Assembly (NCBI RefSeq): GCF_001306035.1
Contig: NZ_LGCM01000031.1
Location: 44,291-108,290, forward strand
Length of the DNA: 64,000 nucleotides
Origin: Levilinea saccharolytica
GTDB taxonomy: Bacteria > Chloroflexota > Anaerolineae > Anaerolineales > Anaerolineaceae
Direction: 5' to 3'
The translations under genes were made by a program, and so were the position numbers. Shown here piece after piece: positions 34,920-43,035 of the stretch. Position 1 is the stretch's first letter, and every line of letters begins with the position of its first letter. Below the pieces are notes generated by a model. It saw only the letters and a program-made list of their open reading frames with translations, did no database searches and was not told the origin of the DNA.

Positions 34920-37010
34920 ATGTCTATCCAACAGATCGGCTCCTCCTGGCTGCTGCACACCCAAAACACCACCTACGCCTTTGGCCTCAATTCTTTAGGG
35001 CTGCTGGTTCACCAATACTGGGGCCCGCGCATCGCTTCGCCTTCCGCCTTGCCGCCCGCGCCCGAATCTGAGGGCTGGGCATCTTTTAACCACCCCGAAC
35101 ACCTCCTTCCAGAAGAATACCCCGCCTGGGCGGGCATGAAATTTGTGGAGCCCTGCCTCAAAGTGACCGCCCACGACCAGGTGCGCGATACGGTGCTGGT
35201 TTTTCAAGACAGTCAGGCAGAAGTGGATGATCTACCCCATCTGGTCATCACCCTCCAGGACCCCGTCTATGCCCTGCGCGTGCGCCTGCATTACCGCGTC
35301 CATGCTGAGTCGGATATCATCGAACGCTGGGCAGAGCTGGTGAATGACTCCGCCGCGCCCATCCGCCTGGAACGCGCCTTCTCTGTCCAGTGGCACCCAC
35401 CGGCGGGGACTGCCTACCGCTTTTCCCATCTGTACGGGCGCTGGAACGACGAATTCCACCTCGTTCGCGAAACCCTCACCCCCGGCGTCAAAGTCATCGA
35501 AAGCCGCCGCCTCACCACCAGCCACCACCACAACCCCTGGTTTGCCCTGGACGGCGGGGATGCCAGCGAAACCCAGGGCGAGGTCTGGTTTGGCGCCCTG
35601 GGCTGGAGCGGCAACTGGAAATTATGCGCGGAGGATACTGGCTTTGCCTCTACCCGCGTCAGCCTGGGCGTCAACGATTTTGATTTTGCCTGGGATCTTC
35701 AGCCCGGAGAGACCTTCACCACCCCGTCCGCGTATGCTGGCTATACGCAAGAAGGTTTCGGCGCGGCCAGCCGCTGCCTTCACCAGCTCATCCGCAGCCG
35801 CCTCATCCCCCATCCCCGCGCCCTGCACCCCGTCCTCTACAATTCCTGGGAGGCCACCCTGTTTGATGTGGACGCCCCATCTCAGATCCGCCTGGCGCAG
35901 CTCGCCGCCCAGATGGGGGTTGAACTCTTCGTGATGGACGACGGCTGGTTCAAAGGCCGCCGCGACGACCGCGCCGGGTTGGGTGATTGGTCTCCCGATC
36001 CGCTCAAGTTCCCCCACGGCCTGAACCCGCTCATCCAGCAGGTCACCGCCCTGGGGATGCGCTTTGGTCTGTGGGTGGAACCCGAAATGGTCAACCCCGA
36101 CAGCGATCTCTACCGCGCTCACCCCGACTGGGTGCTTCATTTTCCCACCCGTCAGCGCCGCACCGGCCGCAACCAGCTCATCCTCAACCTCGCCCGCCCG
36201 GATGTACAGGCCCATTTGATTCAGATGCTGGATGAGCTGCTTTCGCAGCATGACATTTCATTCATCAAATGGGACATGAACCGCGCCGTTTCCGAACCCG
36301 GCTGGCCGGATGCCCCGCGTGATCCGCGTGAAATGTGGGTACGCTATACCCACGGTCTCTATCACATTCTCGAAACCCTGCGCAGCCGCCACCCCCAGGT
36401 CACTTTCCAATCCTGTTCGGGCGGCGGAGGCCGCGCCGATTTGGGGGTGCTGCGCTATGCCGACCAAATTTGGGTCAGCGACAACACCGAAGCCGCTGCT
36501 CGCCTGCGCATTCAGGAGGGCTTCTCGCAGCTTTTCCCCGCTCAGGTGATGGAAGCCTGGGTCACCGACGCCAACCGCGGCCAGATCCCTCTTTCCTTCC
36601 GTTTCCACGTCAGCATGTGCGGGTCTCTGGGCATCGGCGGCAACCTTACCCAATGGTCTCCCCAGGAACGCGCCGAGGCCGCCCATTGGATCGCGGTCTA
36701 CAAAGACATCCGCCCCATCATCCAGTTTGGCAGTCAGTTCCGTCTGCGCTCCCCCTCCCAATCGCCCTTCTCCACTGTCCAATACCTCTCCGAAGACGGA
36801 GCCGCCGGGGTGTTATTTGCCTTCCGCACCTACCTGCCCGACCCGGCAGCCCTGCCGCCTTTGCGCTTGCAGGGACTGGATCCGCAGGCCCTGTACGCGG
36901 TCGAGGGGGTTCCTGAGCCTCACAGTGGGGCCTATTGGATGCACACCGGCCTGCCTCTGATGCTCGGCAATTTCGAAAGCGCTCTGCTGCGCATCACCCG
37001 CCTGCCGTGA
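34920..37010 (+). CDS. Alpha-galactosidase, glycoside hydrolase family 36
   Basis: A 696-residue retaining glycosidase. The N-terminal beta-supersandwich (about 1-300) is followed by a TIM barrel with YNSWEATLFDV, FVMDDGWFKGRRDD, GLWVEPEMVNPDSDLY, the nucleophile in FIKWDMNR (Asp452), SCSGGGGRADLG, and the acid/base in WVSDNTEA (Asp521). These are the GH36 landmarks, so release of alpha-1,6-galactose from raffinose-type sugars or galactomannan is likely. No signal peptide is seen, so it acts in the cytoplasm and needs imported oligosaccharides; no transporter is adjacent. The start at the Met of MSIQQIGSSW fits the family; the longer frame from 34692 runs into the upstream gene. Confidence 0.93.
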   Translation: MSIQQIGSSWLLHTQNTTYAFGLNSLGLLVHQYWGPRIASPSALPPAPESEGWASFNHPEHLLPEEYPAWAGMKFVEPCLKVTAHDQVRDTVLVFQDSQAEVDDLPHLVITLQDPVYALRVRLHYRVHAESDIIERWAELVNDSAAPIRLERAFSVQWHPPAGTAYRFSHLYGRWNDEFHLVRETLTPGVKVIESRRLTTSHHHNPWFALDGGDASETQGEVWFGALGWSGNWKLCAEDTGFASTRVSLGVNDFDFAWDLQPGETFTTPSAYAGYTQEGFGAASRCLHQLIRSRLIPHPRALHPVLYNSWEATLFDVDAPSQIRLAQLAAQMGVELFVMDDGWFKGRRDDRAGLGDWSPDPLKFPHGLNPLIQQVTALGMRFGLWVEPEMVNPDSDLYRAHPDWVLHFPTRQRRTGRNQLILNLARPDVQAHLIQMLDELLSQHDISFIKWDMNRAVSEPGWPDAPRDPREMWVRYTHGLYHILETLRSRHPQVTFQSCSGGGGRADLGVLRYADQIWVSDNTEAAARLRIQEGFSQLFPAQVMEAWVTDANRGQIPLSFRFHVSMCGSLGIGGNLTQWSPQERAEAAHWIAVYKDIRPIIQFGSQFRLRSPSQSPFSTVQYLSEDGAAGVLFAFRTYLPDPAALPPLRLQGLDPQALYAVEGVPEPHSGAYWMHTGLPLMLGNFESALLRITRLP

Positions 37011-37161
37011 TGTGAAAAAGGTCACAGCTCTCAGGCACACTCTGGTCTGAGCGCACCCTGGTTTTTGCCCGCCTGGGTCATACCCCATCGCCAGCGCACA
37101 CGGGACACAAACCCGTAAGCGGATATGACCTTTGCTACATCCCCCGCACCCCCAGGGTCTT

Positions 37162-37167
37162 TATACT
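37162..37167 (+). promoter_or_regulatory. Candidate -10 box for the radical SAM gene
   Basis: TATACT 36 nt before the start codon and 23 nt before GGAGG; the -35 region is not recognisable. Confidence 0.35.
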
Positions 37168-37203
37168 GAGGTTATCTTTGCTCCAATTTGGAGGTAACCC
37201 GAT

Positions 37204-38682
37204 ATGAAGATCCTTTTGGTATATCCTGAATTTCCCGATACGTTCTGGAGCTTTAAACACGCTCTGCGTTTCGTTGTCAAGAAATCCTCCTCGCCCCCCT
37301 TGGGTCTGCTCACCATCGCATCCATGCTGCCCACAGACTGGGAAACCCGCCTGGTAGATCTCAACGTGCAGCCGCTGAAAGATCGCGATATCGCCTGGGC
37401 GGATATGGTCTTCGTCAGCGCCATGGTCGTGCAGCGCGAATCCACGCATGAGGTTATTCATCGCTGCAAGCAGCTGCAAAAAATGGTGGTCGCCGGTGGG
37501 CCGCTCTTCCTGGGCGAATGGGAGTCATTCCCGGAAGTGGATCACTTCATCCTCAACGAGGGTGAAATAACCCTGCCGCTGTTTCTACGCGAACTGACTA
37601 ACGGCAGCCCGCAGCGCGTGTACCGCACGGATGCCTTCGCCGACATCGCCACCAGCCCCATCCCCCGCTGGGATCTGATCAAAATGAGCGCCTACGATTC
37701 GCTCAGCATTCAGTATTCCCGCGGCTGCCCCTACAACTGCGACTTCTGCAACGTCACCGCCATGCTCGGCCACCGCCCCCGCACCAAATCCGCTGATCAG
37801 ATCATCGCCGAGCTGGACGCCATGTACAGCCTCGGCTGGCGCCGCAATATCTTCTTTGTGGATGACAATTTCATTTGCAACAAGCGCCAGCTCAAAGAAG
37901 AAATCCTCCCTGCCCTCATCGCCTGGCGCAAAGGCAAAGCCGGCGTCAATTTCATCACCGAGGCGTCTATCAATCTGGCCGACGACCCGGAGCTCATGCG
38001 CATGATGTCCGCGGCAGGCTTTATCTCGGTCTTTGTGGGCATCGAGACCCCCGATGAAGCCAGCCTGATCGAATGTAAAAAGAGCCAGAACACCCACCGC
38101 GATCTGGTGGAGACGGTGCGCCGCATTCAAGAATACGGCCTGCAGGTAATGGGCGGTTTCATCGTCGGCTTCGACAACGATACCACCTCCATCTTTGAAC
38201 GACAGATTGATTTCATCCAGCGCAGCGGCATCGTCACCGCCATGGTAGGCATGCTCCAGGCCCCCTACGGGACCCAGCTGTACCAGCGCATGCGCGAAGA
38301 AGGCCGCTTGGTCTGCGAGCTTTCGGGGGATAACGCCGACGGCTCCACCAACATCGTCCCGCGCATGGGCATCGAGGTCTTAACCGAGGGCTACAAAAAG
38401 ATCATGCGCGAGTTGTATTCTCCCCACACCTTCTATCAGCGTGTCAAGACTTTTTTGACCCATTACAACCCGCCCAAATCCCCCGTCCATCTCGAATGGC
38501 AGGAGATTTACGCCTTCCTGCGCTCCATCTGGAAGCTGGGTATTCTGGGCAAAGAGCGCGGCGAATATTGGCGCCTGTTCTTCTGGGCCTTGTGGAAGTA
38601 CCCGCAAAAATTCTCCCTGGCCATCACCATGACCATTTACGGCTACCACTTCCGTCAGGTCAATGCCCTGCACGGCATCTAG
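37204..38682 (+). CDS. B12-binding domain radical SAM protein (DUF4070 type)
   Basis: The 492-residue protein has an N-terminal cobalamin-binding-like Rossmann domain (KILLVYPEFPDTFW, to about 150) and a radical SAM core starting at YSRGCPYNCDFCNV (C-x3-C-x2-C binds the [4Fe-4S]). EASINLADDPELM and FVGIETPDEASL are later core motifs, and the C-terminal part resembles DUF4070. Such enzymes use SAM plus cobalamin for methylations or rearrangements; some act on lipids such as hopanoids. Substrate is unknown here. GGAGG lies 8 nt before the ATG. It is a single-gene unit. A squalene-synthase relative 3.3 kb on would fit a terpenoid substrate, but that is weak. Confidence 0.85.
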   Translation: MKILLVYPEFPDTFWSFKHALRFVVKKSSSPPLGLLTIASMLPTDWETRLVDLNVQPLKDRDIAWADMVFVSAMVVQRESTHEVIHRCKQLQKMVVAGGPLFLGEWESFPEVDHFILNEGEITLPLFLRELTNGSPQRVYRTDAFADIATSPIPRWDLIKMSAYDSLSIQYSRGCPYNCDFCNVTAMLGHRPRTKSADQIIAELDAMYSLGWRRNIFFVDDNFICNKRQLKEEILPALIAWRKGKAGVNFITEASINLADDPELMRMMSAAGFISVFVGIETPDEASLIECKKSQNTHRDLVETVRRIQEYGLQVMGGFIVGFDNDTTSIFERQIDFIQRSGIVTAMVGMLQAPYGTQLYQRMREEGRLVCELSGDNADGSTNIVPRMGIEVLTEGYKKIMRELYSPHTFYQRVKTFLTHYNPPKSPVHLEWQEIYAFLRSIWKLGILGKERGEYWRLFFWALWKYPQKFSLAITMTIYGYHFRQVNALHGI

Positions 38683-38700
38683 TCCGCACATCCAACCCAA

Positions 38701-38737
38701 ACACAAAAGCGCCTGGCGAAAATGACCGCCAGGCGCT
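38701..38737 (-). terminator. Terminator of the pyrD-pyrK unit
   Basis: AGCGCCTGGCG (38708-38718) pairs with CGCCAGGCGCT (38727-38737). On the minus strand it is followed by TTTTGTGTTT, so it ends transcription of pyrK; on the plus strand there is no T run. Confidence 0.8.
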
Positions 38738-38757
38738 CTCGATTCAGTGAAAAGATC

Positions 38758-39540
38758 TCATTCCTTCCAGGAAACCGGCCCATCCAAACAGGCCAGCCAG
38801 CCAGGCTGCTGGCACGAATGGCGGTGCAGGCTGCCGTCTTCCCCCTGGGGCGCAGGCAGTTCACAGCTGCCGCACAGCCCCATCCCGCAGCGCATGTGCG
38901 CCTCCCACGAAAGCTGGCGGGCCACGCCCAGCTGCTCACACTGACGGTCCAGGGCTTCCAACATGCCCAGCGGGCCGCAGGCGCACAGGCTGTCTGGCCT
39001 CGCCGCGGCGATCGCCGCTTCGGTGGCCTTCGTCACCAGCCCACGCTCGCCCATTGAGCCGTCCTCCGTCATCACCCGCACAGGCACGCCCAGGGCCTGA
39101 AAACGCTCCGCCCACAGCACATCCTCCGCGCTGCGCGCCCCCATGCACACTTCCGCGCTCATCCCCGCCGCCAGGGCCTTGCGCGCCAGGTAATACAGCG
39201 GGGCCACGCCGTAGCCTCCCGCTGCCAACAGCACACGCTGCCCTACCAGGCGGTAGCCTTGCCCCAGCGGGCCGCGGATCCAAACCCGTTGGCCTTCCGC
39301 CACCGAGTGCAGGCTGTGGCTCACCGGGCCGACATCCACCACCATCAGCTGCAGTGGGTCATCCCCCGCAATACTGAAGGGCTTTTCGCCTACCCCCGGC
39401 AGCCAGGCCATCACATACTGCCCGGGCTGGCAGTCCAGCTTTTCCGCAAAGGTCAGGCTGCGCGTGCGGTAATTATCCATTTTCGAAGACACCAGGGTAA
39501 ACGGCCGGTGCAAATAAGTGGGTTGCATCATCGTACTCAT
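38758..39540 (-). CDS. pyrK: Dihydroorotate dehydrogenase electron transfer subunit
   Basis: A 260-residue flavin/iron-sulfur protein of the ferredoxin-reductase family: GQYVMAWLPGVGEKPFSIA for FAD, LLAAGGYGVAPLYYLA for NAD, CACGPLGMLEAL, and a C-terminal [2Fe-2S] site (MRCGMGLCGSCELP with a later Cys near RHSC). It links PyrD to NAD in pyrimidine synthesis. Its start overlaps the pyrD stop by ATGA, fixing it as the partner of the class 1B PyrD. Length and motifs are normal. Confidence 0.92.
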   Translation of the reverse strand: MSTMMQPTYLHRPFTLVSSKMDNYRTRSLTFAEKLDCQPGQYVMAWLPGVGEKPFSIAGDDPLQLMVVDVGPVSHSLHSVAEGQRVWIRGPLGQGYRLVGQRVLLAAGGYGVAPLYYLARKALAAGMSAEVCMGARSAEDVLWAERFQALGVPVRVMTEDGSMGERGLVTKATEAAIAAARPDSLCACGPLGMLEALDRQCEQLGVARQLSWEAHMRCGMGLCGSCELPAPQGEDGSLHRHSCQQPGWLACLDGPVSWKE

Positions 39541-40472
39541 CGGATCGCCTGCCCTCGCATTTCATCCAAAGACCGGATCCCCTCGGCCTGCATAAACGCG
39601 CCCAACTCCTGCGCAATCGTCCCCAGGGCCTCCACTCCGCGGTACCACACCGCTGTGCCCACCCCCACCGCCGTGGCGCCCGCCAGGATCATCTCCGCGG
39701 CGTCTTCGCCAGTGTTCACGCCGCCGGTACCGATGATGGGAACCTTCACGGCATGCGCAATCTCGGCCACACACCGCAGCGCGATGGGCTTAATCGCCAT
39801 CCCCGAAAGCCCCCCCGTGCGGTTGTGCAGCACCGGCCGCCGGGCGTGCGCATCAATCACCATTCCCGGCATGGTGTTAATCGCTGTGATGGCGTCCGCG
39901 CCCGCCTCCACCACCGCGGCCGCGATCCGCCCGATGTTGTACACATTGGGGGCCAGCTTGACGGCGATGGGCAAATCTTTGCCCACTGCGCGGCGCACCG
40001 ATTCGGTCACCGCCGCGGCGCTCTCGCACACCGCCGCGAAAGGCGTGCCAAATTCATCTGCCACGTTGGGGCAGGAGATATTCACTTCCAAAAGATGGGG
40101 CCGCGCCTGCGCGATCAGCGCCGCCACCTGCCCAAATTCCTCTACCGTGCCGGCAAAGATGCTCGCGATCAGCGGAACACCGTAAGGCTCCAAAATCCTA
40201 CGCCCCTCAGCCAGCAAGTGCACCTCTTCCTCAGCGCCGGGGTTGGTCAGCCCAATGGCGTTAATCACCCCCGCGCCCCAGTCCAGGGCCACAGGGTTGG
40301 GGTGCCCGGCGCGCGGCTGCAGGCTGCAGCTCTTGGCGGTCACTGCCCCCACGCCCACTTGTGCCGCACGCAGGAACAAGCTGGAGCTGGTTCCAATGAT
40401 CCCCGAAGCCAGGACAATGGGATTTTTCATCTCCAGGCCCAACAAACGACAGGTTAAGTCTGCACTTCCCAT
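39537..40472 (-). CDS. pyrD: Dihydroorotate dehydrogenase, class 1B catalytic subunit
   Basis: The 311-residue FMN TIM-barrel enzyme oxidises dihydroorotate to orotate. Motifs: NPIVLASGIIG, TAKSCSLQPRAGHPNP, NAIGLTNPG, catalytic Cys in LEVNISCPNV, AVKLAPNV, INTMPGMVID, and GTGGVNTGEDA for FMN. Cys in place of Ser at the base position and the adjacent pyrK place it in class 1B. The start at 40472 is chosen because GGGAG lies 5 nt before; the ATG at 40484 overlaps that ribosome site. The preceding gene ends 16 nt downstream of the start on the same strand side, so the lipoprotein at 40488-41810 may be cotranscribed. Confidence 0.94.
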   Translation of the reverse strand: MGSADLTCRLLGLEMKNPIVLASGIIGTSSSLFLRAAQVGVGAVTAKSCSLQPRAGHPNPVALDWGAGVINAIGLTNPGAEEEVHLLAEGRRILEPYGVPLIASIFAGTVEEFGQVAALIAQARPHLLEVNISCPNVADEFGTPFAAVCESAAAVTESVRRAVGKDLPIAVKLAPNVYNIGRIAAAVVEAGADAITAINTMPGMVIDAHARRPVLHNRTGGLSGMAIKPIALRCVAEIAHAVKVPIIGTGGVNTGEDAAEMILAGATAVGVGTAVWYRGVEALGTIAQELGAFMQAEGIRSLDEMRGQAIR

Positions 40473-40487
40473 CTTTTCTCCCATCCG

Positions 40488-41810
40488 TTATGGAATCACA
40501 ACTGGTTTCAGATCCATCCAGCTTTGTCCGCCGTTGGTGGTTTTCACCAGGGTGCTGGCCTGGTCAATTTTGGCGATCACCCAGCCCACCTGCGGGTTGA
40601 CAAATTGAATCGGCCCGCTCCAGATCAAGGTCGAAAGCGGCCACCAGTTCTGCCCGCCGTCTTCCGTCCGGTACATCTTTGTGCCGTCGATGAAATCTCG
40701 ATCTGCCCCACCCACAAACCAGCCGTTCAGCTCATCCAGGAAAAATACCTCCCCATACGCCGCCGGCAGGTTGCGCGGCGACCAGTTGGCACCGCTGTCT
40801 TGGGTGGTGTACAGGTACTGCGCCGCCTGATTGGCATCCACATACAGACACTGCACCACCTGATAGCCGGACTTCCCGTTGATAAACACGGGTTCATGCG
40901 GCAGCCCGCACATGGTTTGATCTTTCAGCAAGATCGGGTCATTGGTGGGAACCGGCAGATCCACCCCAGACCAGCTTTTTCCGCCGTCCTGGGTGGCGTA
41001 AAAATACACCCCCGGCATCAGCCCAGGGCAGTTGCCTGTCACCCATCCGCTTTCCCATTGCAGGAACTGAATCCCCGATTTCGAACAGGACATGGGCAAA
41101 TTGCCGCGCTGCGGGTCAATCATCCGTTCCCAGGTGACGCCCCCGTCGCGAGTGGCATAGATTGCCACGTAATCGTGGCTCATGCCCGCCCCCAGGTGAA
41201 CCATTACCCAGCCGGAAAGCTCCTGGGTGAACACCACTTCCCCCGGCATGAAGAACTCAGACTGCAGCCCGTCGATGTTCAGGGGTTGGCTGGCCTCCCA
41301 ATTTTGCCCGCCGTCTGTCGTGCGCCACACCACCACCTCATTCGTGGCCAGCGGTTCCGGGGCTTGGCTGCCAAATACCGCCCAGGCGCGGTTTGCATCC
41401 ATAAAAAACGCCGCGGTCGCCAGATCCGTCTGCACGCTCAGCGATTTCACCGGCGCCGGGGTCACATCCCGCCAGGTCGCTCCGCCGTCAGCTGTGCGCA
41501 GTACAAATTCCAGACTGAACCCCGGAATCTGACCCACCGCCCAGCCGGTGGCCGCGTCCGTCATATGCAGCTCCAATAATTTCACTCCCACCGGCCGCGT
41601 GATAGGTGTAGGGACGGCAGGCGCCGTGGGGGTGTCGCCCGCGGGCGGCGCCGCGGGAACATCCACCGCAGGCGCGCTCGTCGGCGTAGGCGGCGCAGCC
41701 GGTTCCAGCGGTTGGCTGGTCGCAGGGGCTGGGGTCGGCGTAGAAATCCCACAGCCCAGGGCTGCCCAACAGGCAGCCAAAACGCATAACCATCGCAGGG
41801 ACTTTTTCAT
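40488..41810 (-). CDS. Lipoprotein with Ycf48/BNR-type beta-propeller repeats
   Basis: A 440-residue exported protein. The signal peptide ends in the lipobox ALGC, then a Pro/Thr/Ala-rich linker to about 90. The rest has seven Asp-box-like repeats: RTADGGATW, RTTDGGQNW, YATRDGGVTW, YATQDGGKSW, YTTQDSGANW, YRTEDGGQNW and KTTNGGQSW. This matches the Ycf48/BNR propeller of photosystem assembly factors and sialidases, but here it is probably a surface binding protein of unknown ligand. GAGGAGAG lies before the ATG at 41810; the ATG at 41861 has no ribosome site. It is followed 15 nt on by pyrD. Confidence 0.8.
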   Translation of the reverse strand: MKKSLRWLCVLAACWAALGCGISTPTPAPATSQPLEPAAPPTPTSAPAVDVPAAPPAGDTPTAPAVPTPITRPVGVKLLELHMTDAATGWAVGQIPGFSLEFVLRTADGGATWRDVTPAPVKSLSVQTDLATAAFFMDANRAWAVFGSQAPEPLATNEVVVWRTTDGGQNWEASQPLNIDGLQSEFFMPGEVVFTQELSGWVMVHLGAGMSHDYVAIYATRDGGVTWERMIDPQRGNLPMSCSKSGIQFLQWESGWVTGNCPGLMPGVYFYATQDGGKSWSGVDLPVPTNDPILLKDQTMCGLPHEPVFINGKSGYQVVQCLYVDANQAAQYLYTTQDSGANWSPRNLPAAYGEVFFLDELNGWFVGGADRDFIDGTKMYRTEDGGQNWWPLSTLIWSGPIQFVNPQVGWVIAKIDQASTLVKTTNGGQSWMDLKPVVIP

Positions 41811-41920
41811 CTCTCCTCGTTTTCTCAGGGGCGAGAACCACTGATTTGCACCGATTATCACATGTTCACCCCAAATTGCAAAGCCCCCATCCCAGGTCTT
41901 GGCCGATCACCCGCAGAAAT

Positions 41921-41949
41921 TTGCCAATCGCGTCAAGTTTTGGCATAAT
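41921..41949 (+). promoter_or_regulatory. Promoter of the squalene/phytoene-synthase-like gene
   Basis: TTGCCA (41921-41926) and CATAAT (41944-41949) are 17 bp apart, 51 nt before the start codon. Confidence 0.6.
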
Positions 41950-42000
41950 AGAGACATTGTGCGCTTCATCGTTCGTTCCGTTTCATAGGAGGCCGTCAGC

Positions 42001-43008
42001 ATGCATCATCAGGAATGGGATTTGCTCCGCGGCACCAGCCGGACATTTTACATCTCCATCCGCCAGCTTCCCGGCCGCCTGGGTGAGGCCTTTTGTCTGG
42101 CCTATCTGCTTCTGCGCATCTCCGATTACCTCGAAGACAATACCCTGATGACCCCCGAACAAAAAAACGCCGAGCTGCTGCGCTGGCATCAGGTTCTGCT
42201 CGGCCGCCTGCCCGCTGCACCCTGGGTGCACCAGATGGCCGCGCAAAATTTCCTCGACGGCTCTCCCGATTCTCAAGCCCTGGAACAGGCAGAGGCAATC
42301 CTCGCCCTGGCCCACCGGCTGCCCGAAGGCATGCAGGCCGCCATCTTTCACCACGTCCCCGATTCCACCCTGGGGATGGCCCGTTGGGTGCTGCGCGGCC
42401 CCGATATCCTCACCGAAGAAGACCTGGATGATTACATGCACGAAGTCGCCGGGCGGGTGGGCTATCTTTCCACCGAGCTGTTCGCCTGTCATGTCCCCCT
42501 GCTCAAACGTCACCTCGACCGCCTCATGCCCCTGGCGCGCGAAACCGGTCTGGCGCTGCAAACGGTGAATATCATCCGCGGCCTGCGAAAAGACCTGGAA
42601 CGCGGCTGGGTGTACGTGCCGGAGAGCTTCTGCAAATCCTACGGCATCCGCCGCGCCGATTTATTCGAGCCTACCCACCGTGATCAGGCCGTTCAGGTGG
42701 TCGGCCTGATGGCGCAAAAAGCAGAGCGCCACCTCAAATTCGCCCTGTCCTACATCGTCGCCATCCCCCAGTACTTCCATTCCGTCCGTCTGGCCTGCAT
42801 CTGGCCGCTGGCCTTTGCCATCCGCACCCTGGCGCTCAGCCGCGGTAATTTGCACCAGGTGCTGTCCAGCGAGGTTAAAATATCGCGCGAAGAAGTCAAG
42901 CGCATCGTCCGTGACTCATCCCTGTTTGGATGGTCCAACCGCTGGCTCAGCTGGTACTGCCAGCGCCTCAGCCAAACCACCCTGCAATCCCCCACGGCTG
43001 GCCAATAG
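42001..43008 (+). CDS. Squalene/phytoene synthase family protein with altered second Asp motif
   Basis: A 335-residue trans-isoprenyl synthase head-to-head relative. The first metal motif is intact as RISDYLED (Asp42, Glu45, Asp46), and the N-terminal SRTFYISIRQLP and C-terminal helices fit the fold. The second motif, normally NIxRDxxxD, reads NIIRGLRKDLERGWVYVP: the first Asp is Gly194, while Asp198 remains. RRAGG-type ribosome site AGGAGG lies 10 nt before the ATG. It may make squalene, phytoene or a related C30/C40 chain from two prenyl diphosphates, or it may have lost that activity. No desaturase or cyclase is adjacent. The next gene starts 27 nt on. Confidence 0.8.
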   Translation: MHHQEWDLLRGTSRTFYISIRQLPGRLGEAFCLAYLLLRISDYLEDNTLMTPEQKNAELLRWHQVLLGRLPAAPWVHQMAAQNFLDGSPDSQALEQAEAILALAHRLPEGMQAAIFHHVPDSTLGMARWVLRGPDILTEEDLDDYMHEVAGRVGYLSTELFACHVPLLKRHLDRLMPLARETGLALQTVNIIRGLRKDLERGWVYVPESFCKSYGIRRADLFEPTHRDQAVQVVGLMAQKAERHLKFALSYIVAIPQYFHSVRLACIWPLAFAIRTLALSRGNLHQVLSSEVKISREEVKRIVRDSSLFGWSNRWLSWYCQRLSQTTLQSPTAGQ

Positions 43009-43035
43009 CCGTCATCTCGGAAAGGCTCCCCCCTC

